A stretch of 64,000 bases of DNA from Bacillota bacterium (GTDB lineage Bacteria; Bacillota; Clostridia; Lachnospirales; Lachnospiraceae). A program made the position numbers and the translations under genes. The stretch covers positions 62,001 through 126,000 of the forward strand of contig JAEWJZ010000025.1 in the NCBI GenBank assembly GCA_023386315.1, given 5' to 3'. This document shows positions 26,685-34,660 of the stretch, one piece after another. Below the pieces are notes generated by a model. That model had not been told where the DNA came from. It searched no databases and was given only the letters and a program-made list of their open reading frames with translations. The number at the start of each line of letters is the position of its first letter. Position 1 is the first letter of the stretch.

Positions 26685-28514
26685 ATGGAATATTATGTAG
26701 AACTGAAACTAAGAAAAGATGCTCATAACGGAGGGTTTTCCAATGGACTGACCTTATGTGGAGGTGAATCCACAAGAGGACTTGAAAGAATTCTTAAAAA
26801 GGATGACACAATTGTTTATAAAAACAGTACCAATCAGTATGTAACACTGGATATGGTAAATAATGACGATACCGTTGAGGTCAGCACTATTTTTGAGAAC
26901 AAAGGTACTGAAAGTACAACTTTAGAAATGCTCTCATCTTTTGCTCTGAAGGGAATAAAAGCGGATAAAATCCACAGACTGCAATCCTTTTGGAGTGCGG
27001 AAGGAAAACTCAGGACAGAAACAATTGAGGAACTGCACTTAGAGCCCTCCTGGAACAGATGTGGTATGCGGGTTGAGAAATTTGGCAATTTAGGATCTAT
27101 GCCAGTGCGGAAGTATTTTCCTTTTGTAGCGTTGGAAAACAGTGAAACACATGAGTTTACGGCGGTTCAGCTATACAGCCCCTTCTCCTGGCAGATCGAG
27201 ATTCTGTGCAAGGAGGATGAAACTCTGTCACTTGTGGGTGGTATTGCAGACCGTGACTTTGGACACTGGTTTAAGCATGTTGCACCGGGGGAAACCTTTA
27301 CTGCCCCCAAAGCAGTCATTGCAAGGGGAAGTTCACTCTATGAGGTGTGTGATAAGCTGGTGAAGGCACAAAAGCCTGAGATATCAGAACTGGATCAGGA
27401 TATGGGTATCATGTTTAATGAATATTGCACTACCTGGGGTAACCCAAGCCTTGAAAACATCACTAAAATCTGTAATAAGTTAAAGGACAAGGCGGTTAAG
27501 TACCTGGTAATTGATTCCGGCTGGTATGGTAAAAATGAGGGCTGGTGGGCCAGCATCGGGGACTGGGATGTCAATTATGAAAAGTTCCCGGGCGGCTTAA
27601 AAAAAGCTGCAGATTATATCAGGGAATGCGGGTTGATACCCGGTCTCTGGTTTGAACCGGAATCCGTGGGCAGACTGTCAAAACACTGGGACAATACGGA
27701 ACATCTGCTGAAAAAAGATGGTGTGGTACTTACTGTGGGCGATAAACGCTTTTGGGATATGTCCGATCCCTGGGTTATGGAGTATTTAAATAATGCGGTT
27801 ATAAAAACCCTGAAAGAATGCCGATTTGGCTATATTAAAATTGATTATAATGATACCATCGGCATTGGCTGTGACGGGGCCGAAAGTCTTGGAGAAGGAT
27901 TAAGGCAGAAAGTCAGGGCAACCCAGGAATTTTTCAAAAAAATCAAAAGGGAGATTCCGGATATTGTAATTGAAAACTGTTCCAGCGGAGGACACAGGCT
28001 GGAGCCATCCATGATGGAACTGGTATCCCAGGCAAGCTTTTCCGATGCCCATGAAACCACCGCCATACCGATTATTGCGGCAAATATGCATAGAGTAATA
28101 AAACCGTCCCAAAGTCAGATCTGGGCAGTTATGCGTAGCGGTGACAGCAATAACAGAATCTATTATTCCATTATCAGCACTTTTTTGGGCAGAATGTGCT
28201 TAAGTGGTGATATCTATGATCTGACCGGAGAACAGTGGGAAGTCATTGAGGCAGGAATGGAATTTTATAAAGAAGCAGCAGATATCATAAAATACGGAAA
28301 AACAATAAAATATGAGAACAGTACGAAAAGCTATAATAATCCCCAGGGAGAACAGCTTGTTATCCGGGAATTTTGCAATAAACAGTTAGTGATTGCCCAT
28401 AGATTTGAGAATTCCAAAGAAATCAGCCTTGATTTCCTGCAGAATAAAAAAATTATAAAAGAATATGGGGTTATCGATGGTGATTTTACTGCCAAGGCCT
28501 GGCTGATAGGATAA
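26685..28514 (+). CDS. GH36 alpha-galactosidase
   Basis: 609 residues, cytoplasmic. The catalytic nucleophile Asp387 lies in YIKIDYND and the acid/base Asp454 in FSDAHE. The segments VIDSGWYGKNEGWW, GLIPGLWFEPE and ENCSSGGHRLE are also GH36/GH-D hallmarks. It removes terminal alpha-galactose. It is shorter than the ~720-residue raffinose-type AgaA enzymes because the N-terminal sandwich is small, so it may prefer a different aglycone or even N-acetylgalactosamine-like or other alpha-linked sugars. Eleven bases after the GH2 stop; last gene of this operon. Confidence 0.85.
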   Translation: MEYYVELKLRKDAHNGGFSNGLTLCGGESTRGLERILKKDDTIVYKNSTNQYVTLDMVNNDDTVEVSTIFENKGTESTTLEMLSSFALKGIKADKIHRLQSFWSAEGKLRTETIEELHLEPSWNRCGMRVEKFGNLGSMPVRKYFPFVALENSETHEFTAVQLYSPFSWQIEILCKEDETLSLVGGIADRDFGHWFKHVAPGETFTAPKAVIARGSSLYEVCDKLVKAQKPEISELDQDMGIMFNEYCTTWGNPSLENITKICNKLKDKAVKYLVIDSGWYGKNEGWWASIGDWDVNYEKFPGGLKKAADYIRECGLIPGLWFEPESVGRLSKHWDNTEHLLKKDGVVLTVGDKRFWDMSDPWVMEYLNNAVIKTLKECRFGYIKIDYNDTIGIGCDGAESLGEGLRQKVRATQEFFKKIKREIPDIVIENCSSGGHRLEPSMMELVSQASFSDAHETTAIPIIAANMHRVIKPSQSQIWAVMRSGDSNNRIYYSIISTFLGRMCLSGDIYDLTGEQWEVIEAGMEFYKEAADIIKYGKTIKYENSTKSYNNPQGEQLVIREFCNKQLVIAHRFENSKEISLDFLQNKKIIKEYGVIDGDFTAKAWLIG

Positions 28515-28526
28515 ATTCATTTATGG

Positions 28527-28555
28527 GGTTGACAAACGCAAAAAATTGAACTAGT
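28527..28555 (+). promoter_or_regulatory. Promoter of the M-box/mgtA transcript
   Basis: TTGACA, 17 bases, TAGTAT. It starts 13 bases after the alpha-galactosidase stop, and the expected transcript begins just before the M-box. Confidence 0.55.
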
Positions 28556-28562
28556 ATAAAGA

Positions 28563-28700
28563 CGAATATTCGGTAGGTGAGGCTACTACAGGGATACGGG
28601 CTGTTGCCGCAGAGTTGTGGAGACACAATGAGATGGTTTGAACAGGCTGCATCGAGATTAAGGTGCAGCATAACACAGTTACATTGCCCTGTAAAGCTAA
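28563..28700 (+). promoter_or_regulatory. M-box (ykoK) magnesium riboswitch
   Basis: The sequence shows the M-box consensus in order: GGTAGGTGAGGCTACTAC, GGCTGTTGCC, GGTTTGAACAGGCTGCATCG, TTAAGGTGCAGCATAACAC and a closing TGCCCTGTAAAGC. M-boxes fold around several Mg2+ ions and shut off magnesium transporter genes when Mg2+ is high. The gene downstream is an MgtA-type magnesium ATPase, which confirms the assignment. Confidence 0.95.
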
Positions 28701-28703
28701 AAC

Positions 28704-28772
28704 TCATACGAAAATATAAGAAAATGTAATTACATTCTCGTATATTCTTTCCGGATATACGGGAATTTTTTA
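28704..28772 (+). terminator. M-box expression platform: antiterminator and Rho-independent terminator
   Basis: The terminator stem is TCGTATATTC/GGATATACGG followed by AATTTTTT. The upstream ATACGA (28706-28711) can instead pair with TCGTAT (28738-28743) in an antiterminator that also contains ATGTAATTACAT. The two folds share the TCGTAT arm and exclude each other. High magnesium should favour the terminator. Confidence 0.8.
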
Positions 28773-28799
28773 TTTTATGAGGAAAGGATGTGACTGTCT

Positions 28800-29027
28800 T
28801 GGATAGTGGTAATTATCACAGTTGTTTGAGAAGAATGATGGCAGTATATGAGTCCGGTGACAGGCATCCTTTGCCTGTTGCTTAGTTGTGCTGTAAAGCC
28901 GGTTATAGCGGCCATCGTTCTCAAAAACACAGTTTTTGGTGACGGTGGTTTTTTTGTGCCCATTTTTGGTAAATACCATGGCGGGCTTTATGATAGATAT
29001 TATTAGTTTGAAGGTGAGGTGAGGAGA
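28800..29027 (+). other. Unexplained structured leader between M-box and mgtA
   Basis: About 420 bases separate the riboswitch terminator from mgtA, far more than usual. This part holds a long inverted repeat, TTGAGAA-gaat-GATGGC (28826-28842) against GCCATCGTTCTCAA (28911-28924). It encloses a perfect hairpin ACAGGCA-tcctt-TGCCTGT (28860-28878). A T-rich stretch with GGTGACGGTGG follows. I do not recognise the element: it is not an obvious known riboswitch and not an insertion sequence. Short minus-strand reading frames here look accidental. Confidence 0.5.
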
Positions 29028-29123
29028 ATGGATGCAGACGGAAGTAACGGCGCGGCCCCAGGGAAGCGCAGCAGCAGGAGCGATTTGGATGGAGACGTAC
29101 ACTTGTCTGCATCAGGCTCCTGA
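29028..29123 (+). CDS. Possible 31-residue leader peptide upstream of mgtA
   Basis: An ATG behind a strong GGTGAGGAGA site opens a 31-codon frame (start MDADGSNGAAPGK, end HLSASGS). Its first codons, GATGCAGAC, are a perfect inverted repeat of its last, GTCTGCATC, so the whole frame could lie in the loop of one hairpin. It ends 69 bases before mgtA. Small leader ORFs that sense translation are known before magnesium transporter genes in enterobacteria; whether this is one is inference. Confidence 0.4.
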   Translation: MDADGSNGAAPGKRSSRSDLDGDVHLSASGS

Positions 29124-29192
29124 ATCAGATACGCTTCTCATGGCTGCCCATAATTTTGGAAATGACAAAATACAATTATGGAGGTAGAAACC

Positions 29193-31901
29193 ATGAAGAA
29201 GATTTTTATGAACAGCAAAATAAAAGGAAGGATTTTAGCAGATCGTTCCCGTTACAATGAAACAAAACAAAGACTGATCCAGGCAGCAAATGGGAAAAAA
29301 GAGCAGGTAATGAATGCATTAGGAACTTTTGAGGACGGACTTACAGAAGATATGGCGGAGAAATCAAGGGAAACCTTTGGAAACAATGTAATTACGCATG
29401 GGAAGAAGGATTCTGTATGGAAACGGATCTGGGCTGCATTTGTCAATCCGTTTACGTCAATTCTTTTTCTGCTGACAGTCGTCTCAGTATTTACAGATAT
29501 TGTTTATGCAGAACCTGGGAACAAAAGCTATACTACAGTTATTATTATAACTTCGATGGTGATGATATCCGGGATTTTACGCTTTGTTCAGGAAACAAGA
29601 AGCGGCAATGCGGCAGCCAGACTTTCCCAGATGATTCACACAACCACCTGTGTGGAGCGAAAGGAAGCCGGAAGCAGGGAGATTCCCTTAGAGGATGTCG
29701 TTGTGGGGGATATAATCCATCTCTCAGCAGGAGATATGGTACCTGCGGATGTACGGATTCTCAGTTCCAGGGATTTATTTATCAGTCAGTCCGCACTGAC
29801 CGGGGAAAGTGAACCGGTAGAGAAGCTGGCCTGGAATGATTCAGATACAAATGTGCTCACTGAGATGACTGATCTGGCTTTTATGGGTACCAATGTCATC
29901 AGCGGAAGCGCAATAGCGGCTGCAGCTGCAGTTGGAAATGATACGGTGTTAGGAACGGTTGCGAAGGATCTGACGGTAAAACCGCCTATGACAGGTTTTG
30001 AACGGGGAGTGAATTCTGTCTCCTGGGTACTGATCCGTTTTATGCTCATTATGGTGCCCGTTGTACTTTTTATCAATGGATTTACCAAAGGTGACTGGCT
30101 GGATGCAACGCTCTTTGCCATTTCCATAGCAGTAGGGCTCACCCCTGAGATGCTGCCCATGATTGTAACCACCTCTCTTGCACGGGGAGCAGTTGCCATG
30201 AGCAGAAAAAAGGTAATTATTAAAAACCTCAACGCAATACAGAATTTAGGTTCCATTGATATCCTTTGCACGGATAAAACCGGAACGCTTACACAGGATA
30301 AGGTGGTTTTGGAATATCATCTTGATATCCACGGGAATGAAGATGACAGAGTTCTCCGCCATGCATTTTTAAACAGCTATTATCAGACAGGACTTAAAAA
30401 TCTCATTGATCTGGCAATCATTTCAAAGAACCGGGAACTTGAGCAGAGTCATCTTGAAACTGCATACACGAAGGTGGATGAGATCCCCTTTGATTTTAAC
30501 CGCCGCCGTATGAGCGTGGTTGTATCCGATGCCGGCGGTAAGACCCAGATGATAACAAAGGGGGCCGTGGAGGAAATGCTCAAATGCTGCTCTTTTGCAG
30601 AATACAATGGAAATGTTGAGCCGCTTACAGAAGAGATACGGGAATTTATTTTATCCAAATCAAATGAGCTCAATGCAGATGGAATGCGTGTGATTGCCGT
30701 AGCCCACAAGACAAATCCCGCACCGGAAGGCCAGTTTTCTGTTTCGGATGAGGCGGATATGGTACTGATCGGATACCTGGCTTTTTTAGATCCGCCCAAA
30801 GAGACAACCGCCCAGGCAGTTAAGGCACTTTCTGAGTATGGTGTAGACGTTAAAATACTGACCGGAGATAATGAAAAGGTTACCTGCTGTATCTGCAGAC
30901 AGGTTGGGCTTCCGGTAAATGAGCTGCTTCTGGGATCTGAGATTGATGAGCTTAATGACAGGGAGCTGGCAGAAAAAGCGGAGAGCATTACAGTATTTGC
31001 TAAATTGTCTCCATCCCAGAAAGCCAGAGTGGTGAGAATTCTCAGAGACAACGGTCATATAGTAGGTTATATGGGTGATGGAATCAATGATGCTTCTGCC
31101 ATGAAGGCTTCGGATGTGGGGATTTCGGTTGATACCGCGGTGGATATTGCAAAAGAGTCGGCAGATGTGATTCTTCTTGACAAGGATTTAATGGTGCTGG
31201 AATCCGGAATTATAGAAGGCAGGAAAACCTATGCCAATATGATAAAATATATTAAGATGACGGCATCCTCCAACTTTGGAAATATGTTTTCCGTGCTGGC
31301 AGCCAGCGCATTCCTTCCCTTTCTTCCCATGGCATCGATTCATTTAATTTTATTGAATCTGATTTACGATATTTCCTGTACAGCCATTCCGTGGGATAAT
31401 GTCGATAAGGAATATTTATTAAAGCCAAGAAAGTGGGACGCGTCTTCTGTTGGACGGTTCATGGTCTGGATTGGGCCTGCCAGCTCCGTTTTTGACATTA
31501 CTACTTATTTACTGATGTATTTTATCATATGCCCGGCAGTGTGCGGAGGGATGCTGTTTCATCAGATTTCAGATCCGGCAGTTCAGGCTCTCTATATCGC
31601 AACGTTTCAGGCCGGCTGGTTTATTGAATCCATGTGGAGCCAGACACTGGTCATCCATATGATCAGAACACCCAGGATACCATTTATTCAGAGTTGGGCT
31701 TCCAGACAGGTGGTATGTCTTACTTTTGCAGGGATTGCAGTTCTTACCATGATTCCGTTCACTCCGGCAGCGCAGGCGTTAAAGCTGGCAAGGCTGCCTG
31801 GTGTATATTTTGCATGGCTTGCACTGATTGTAGTCTGCTATATGGTGGTCGCAACTGTTTTAAAAACAATTTATATAAAACGTTACGGAGAATTACTGTA
31901 A
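29193..31901 (+). CDS. mgtA: Magnesium-translocating P-type ATPase, MgtA/MgtB type
   Basis: 902 residues from the ATG preceded by ATGGAGGT; an ATG 15 bases upstream overlaps that site. P-type ATPase motifs in order: membrane pair near 70-110, actuator domain with TGES ([12 protein letters not shown]), TPEMLPM in M4, phosphorylated Asp361 in [21 protein letters not shown], and [12 protein letters not shown]; about four to six membrane helices follow, with [16 protein letters not shown]. MgtA/MgtB import Mg2+ down its gradient using ATP. The M-box riboswitch upstream supports Mg2+ as the substrate and shows how it is controlled. Confidence 0.95.
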   Translation: MKKIFMNSKIKGRILADRSRYNETKQRLIQAANGKKEQVMNALGTFEDGLTEDMAEKSRETFGNNVITHGKKDSVWKRIWAAFVNPFTSILFLLTVVSVFTDIVYAEPGNKSYTTVIIITSMVMISGILRFVQETRSGNAAARLSQMIHTTTCVERKEAGSREIPLEDVVVGDIIHLSAGDMVPADVRILSSRDLFISQSALTGESEPVEKLAWNDSDTNVLTEMTDLAFMGTNVISGSAIAAAAAVGNDTVLGTVAKDLTVKPPMTGFERGVNSVSWVLIRFMLIMVPVVLFINGFTKGDWLDATLFAISIAVGLTPEMLPMIVTTSLARGAVAMSRKKVIIKNLNAIQNLGSIDILCTDKTGTLTQDKVVLEYHLDIHGNEDDRVLRHAFLNSYYQTGLKNLIDLAIISKNRELEQSHLETAYTKVDEIPFDFNRRRMSVVVSDAGGKTQMITKGAVEEMLKCCSFAEYNGNVEPLTEEIREFILSKSNELNADGMRVIAVAHKTNPAPEGQFSVSDEADMVLIGYLAFLDPPKETTAQAVKALSEYGVDVKILTGDNEKVTCCICRQVGLPVNELLLGSEIDELNDRELAEKAESITVFAKLSPSQKARVVRILRDNGHIVGYMGDGINDASAMKASDVGISVDTAVDIAKESADVILLDKDLMVLESGIIEGRKTYANMIKYIKMTASSNFGNMFSVLAASAFLPFLPMASIHLILLNLIYDISCTAIPWDNVDKEYLLKPRKWDASSVGRFMVWIGPASSVFDITTYLLMYFIICPAVCGGMLFHQISDPAVQALYIATFQAGWFIESMWSQTLVIHMIRTPRIPFIQSWASRQVVCLTFAGIAVLTMIPFTPAAQALKLARLPGVYFAWLALIVVCYMVVATVLKTIYIKRYGELL

Positions 31902-31988
31902 AAAAATTAGAAAATAAACCGGATTATATGATATACTGGTCTAATCAAAGGCTTCCATGGGAGCCCGAATAAAGAAAGGAAGATCCAA

Positions 31989-32297
31989 ATGAAAATTATT
32001 ATGTATGGGACAGAAATCTGTTCGGAATGTGCAGCAGCAAAAGCCCAGCTGGGAAACCTTACTGCTGTTGAACTGGACTACAGAAGTATTACAGAAAATA
32101 CTGCAACAATGAAAGAGTTTCTTCACCATCGGGATCATGATGAGGTGTTTAAACCGATTATTGAAGCGGGTAAAATCGGAATCCCTCTGTTTATTCTGGA
32201 AGATGGGACTCAGACCTTTGATATGGCTGATTTTATGGATGAGATCAAGTCCCGGCCGGTACAAAATGCCTGCTCCATTGACGGCAAAGGGTGCTGA
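31989..32297 (+). CDS. Glutaredoxin-like protein
   Basis: 102 residues with a thioredoxin-like pattern: MKIIMYGTEICSECAAAKAQL holds a CxxC (Cys-Ser-Glu-Cys), and GKIGIPLFILEDG holds the cis-proline. The C-terminus has two further cysteines (NACSIDGKGC). It is close to small glutaredoxin-related proteins of Clostridia. It probably reduces disulfides or handles a metal or persulfide; not proven. Good AAGGAAG site before the ATG. Confidence 0.78.
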   Translation: MKIIMYGTEICSECAAAKAQLGNLTAVELDYRSITENTATMKEFLHHRDHDEVFKPIIEAGKIGIPLFILEDGTQTFDMADFMDEIKSRPVQNACSIDGKGC

Positions 32298-32349
32298 TAA
32301 GCGGTTTTTCATATCCTGTATCAGGTACAATTATATCAGGAGGTAATTT

Positions 32350-32859
32350 ATGAATACGTTTCAAACCATTACTGCAAAAGAATTCGATTACAATCCATTT
32401 CAGTTAATCGGGGATGAGTGGATGCTGATTACTGCTGAAAAAGACGGGAAGGCAAATACGATGACTGCTTCCTGGGGCGGACTGGGGATTTTGTGGGGCA
32501 GGAGTGTTGCCTATGCAGTGATCAGGAAGAGCCGTTTTACAAAAGAATTCGTTGATGGGGCAGACTGTTTTTCTCTCTCATTTCTGGATCATAAGGCGTA
32601 TGCAAAAGAACTGGGATATTTAGGAAGCGTATCGGGAAGAGACGAAGATAAGATAAAAAAGACCGGGGTGACGGTGAATCATGAAGACGGTGTACCGTTT
32701 ATTGATGAAGCTTCCAAAGTTTTAATCTGTGAGAAACTGTTTGTAACAGACATGAAGCCGGAGAATTTTGTAATTCCTGAAATCGACAGCAAATTTTATG
32801 CAGATAAAGATTATCATCATCTGTATATTGGAGGCATCACAAAGATACTGAGCAGATAA
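32350..32859 (+). CDS. Flavin reductase-like protein
   Basis: 169 residues, split-barrel FMN-binding fold: WMLITAEKDGKANTMTASWGGLGILWGRSVAYAVIRKSRFT, then CFSLSFLDHKAYAKELGYLGSVSGRDEDK. This is a different subfamily from the flavin reductase at 2664. It follows the glutaredoxin-like gene by 52 bases behind an AGGAGGT site and is probably cotranscribed. A role in electron transfer to a redox partner is likely; the partner is unknown. Confidence 0.82.
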   Translation: MNTFQTITAKEFDYNPFQLIGDEWMLITAEKDGKANTMTASWGGLGILWGRSVAYAVIRKSRFTKEFVDGADCFSLSFLDHKAYAKELGYLGSVSGRDEDKIKKTGVTVNHEDGVPFIDEASKVLICEKLFVTDMKPENFVIPEIDSKFYADKDYHHLYIGGITKILSR

Positions 32860-32928
32860 ATGACTGGCGGGCATACATAGGATTCCGAAAATGACGCATC
32901 ATAAATAAAAAATGAAAGGAGCCTGTTT

Positions 32929-33063
32929 ATGCCAAAAGACAGTCAGCCGGATAATAAGGAAGCCAGAATGGAAAAATGCAATGGTCAGACGCCTATAACA
33001 AGAGAGAATCAGAATAAGAATAAAAATGCAAAGCGTAAGTCCATTAAGCATAATGATGTTTAG
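32929..33063 (+). CDS. Small hydrophilic protein, 44 residues
   Basis: A clear GAAAGGAG site precedes the ATG, and a strong terminator begins seven bases after the stop. The peptide (start MPKDSQPDNKEARMEKCNG) is rich in Lys and Asn, has one Cys and no membrane segment. I do not recognise it. The translation signals and terminator make it a credible small gene, similar in style to the 70-residue protein at 3289. Confidence 0.5.
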   Translation: MPKDSQPDNKEARMEKCNGQTPITRENQNKNKNAKRKSIKHNDV

Positions 33064-33069
33064 ACGTTT

Positions 33070-33104
33070 AGCCCCGGAGATCACATCTCCGGGGCTTTCG
33101 CTTT
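33070..33104 (+). terminator. Rho-independent terminator
   Basis: A perfect 12-base stem, AGCCCCGGAGAT/ATCTCCGGGGCT, with a three-base loop and a short T-rich tail (TTCGCTTT). Confidence 0.8.
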
Positions 33105-33193
33105 GGGGTGTCTGAAATTTATCACAAATATATATAGTTAAACATACATTATACCGTAGTTTAATCTTGAGAAACGTATAAGAGGTTTAAAAA

Positions 33194-33640
33194 GTGAAAG
33201 AGCTTAATTCCCAAAAGGTATTTGTGCAATATCGGGATACAATGGAACCATATGAGCCTGTTATGGGCAGATTTTATACTATAACACATTCAGATATAAC
33301 CGCAGAACTATTTGTGTTTGTAGCCCCCGATTATGCGTATGATCAAATCACAAAAATGCGTGACGAGGTTAGAATTGCCTGGGAATTATATAAAGAAGGA
33401 ATTGCTTTAATTGGCTCCGTAATTGTTGATGGTAATGGTATAACCGGAGATGCATCTGTACGAAATAGGATTTTCTATAACGAAATGCCTGCAGCACTTC
33501 AGGCATTACGCCAGGCTGACAGATTCCTGTTTGATAAAGAACCTGATCTGGACATTACACCTGTATTTATTCAATTTATCTCAGACAATCCTGAATATAA
33601 CAAAACATATGATTTTGGAGTTATTGGTATATATAAGTAA
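33194..33640 (+). CDS. Stay-green family protein
   Basis: 148 residues from a GTG start behind AGAGGT. The pattern RFYTITHSDITAELFVFVAPDY, then KMRDEVRIAWELY, matches the stay-green family, whose plant members and some bacterial homologues remove Mg2+ from chlorophyll-type rings. This organism has no reason to make chlorophyll, so the bacterial role is open. It might act on another metallated tetrapyrrole, or be a binding protein. It lies 1.3 kb after the magnesium ATPase but is in a separate transcription unit, between terminators. Confidence 0.7.
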   Translation: MKELNSQKVFVQYRDTMEPYEPVMGRFYTITHSDITAELFVFVAPDYAYDQITKMRDEVRIAWELYKEGIALIGSVIVDGNGITGDASVRNRIFYNEMPAALQALRQADRFLFDKEPDLDITPVFIQFISDNPEYNKTYDFGVIGIYK

Positions 33641-33674
33641 AAATCCGCTGTGATGTTTCGCCAACCGGGTAAAA

Positions 33675-33704
33675 AGCCTCAGAAATTATATTTCCGGGGC
33701 TTTC
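33675..33704 (+). terminator. Rho-independent terminator after the stay-green gene
   Basis: AGCCTCAGAAAT pairs imperfectly with ATTTCCGGGGCT around a two- to three-base loop, followed by TTTC. Confidence 0.55.
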
Positions 33705-33830
33705 ACTCTGTTTTACGAATGAAAGACATTGGATAAATAAAAACGATGTGATATAGTAAAGTATATGTGATACAGGGTTACACCTTATTCTGGATAGTAA
33801 AATAAGGGAGTGAAATGCGGAGGAAAAGTG

Positions 33831-34607
33831 ATGGATAGAAAATTAACAATAATGTATTTTAGTCCGACAGATACAACTGAAAAAATTGTAAATGCTATAG
33901 CAAAAGGAATGGATATTAATTGTGTTCAGACAGTCAATCTGACGGATCCCCAGGCCCGCAGACAGAATTATGCTTTTAAGAGGGATGAGATCGTCCTTGT
34001 GGGGGTTCCTGTATATGGTGGAAGGATACCCGGTTTTTTGACGCCTGTATTTGAAAACATAAAGGGTGAGGATACGCAGGCAGTCTTTGTGGCAGTCTAT
34101 GGAAACCGGGCTTATGAAGATGCTCTTTTGGAATTAAAGAATACATTTGAAGAAAATGGTTTTGAGGGAATCGCAGCAGGAGCATTTATAGGGGAACACT
34201 CAAATACGAAGAAGGTCGCAGGTGGAAGACCGGATGTCCAGGATATTGAAACAGCAGAAAAATTTGGCAGAGAAATTGCCGAAAAAATGAAGGGAATAAT
34301 AACCGGTAAATTAACTGTCAAAGGTGATTTTCCGTATAAAGAAAGAAAAGCAGCCGTACCAATGTCACCTGATACATCTGATAGCTGCATACAGTGCGGG
34401 ATTTGTGCAAAATACTGTCCGATGGAAGCGATCAGTTTCAGTGATGCGAAAAAAACAGATCCATCGAAATGCATTCGCTGCAGCAGCTGTGTGAAACGCT
34501 GTCCACAGAAAGCGAAATCATTTCATCAGGAAGCTTTTAATAAAATAACGGAATGGCTTATAGAAAATTGCAGTCAGGTCAGATGTGAGCCGGAATGGTT
34601 TCTATAA
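33831..34607 (+). CDS. EFR1-type flavodoxin-ferredoxin fusion protein
   Basis: 258 residues from the ATG behind CGGAGGA; a GTG 21 bases earlier is upstream of that site. The N-terminal ~150 residues are a flavodoxin-like domain (TIMYFSPTDTTEKIVNAIAKGM; VPVYGGRIPGF). The C-terminus holds two 4Fe-4S motifs, CIQCGICAKYCP and CIRCSSCVKRCP. It can pass electrons between FMN and iron-sulfur clusters in the cytoplasm. Partner unknown; nearby flavin reductase and glutaredoxin genes make a redox setting. Confidence 0.87.
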   Translation: MDRKLTIMYFSPTDTTEKIVNAIAKGMDINCVQTVNLTDPQARRQNYAFKRDEIVLVGVPVYGGRIPGFLTPVFENIKGEDTQAVFVAVYGNRAYEDALLELKNTFEENGFEGIAAGAFIGEHSNTKKVAGGRPDVQDIETAEKFGREIAEKMKGIITGKLTVKGDFPYKERKAAVPMSPDTSDSCIQCGICAKYCPMEAISFSDAKKTDPSKCIRCSSCVKRCPQKAKSFHQEAFNKITEWLIENCSQVRCEPEWFL

Positions 34608-34660
34608 ATCAGCGGGCAAAATAAGATCATGTGAAATATTCAAAAAAAACGGAGGCGTCT

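Noticed and set aside
28770..29102. Minus-strand frames of 62-110 codons between the M-box and mgtA
   Set aside because: They lack ribosome binding sites and recognisable domains, overlap each other, and arise across the inverted repeat; they look accidental.
30449..31051. 200-codon minus-strand frame
   Set aside because: It is serine-rich and antisense to the nucleotide-binding domain of MgtA, the usual shadow of a coding region.
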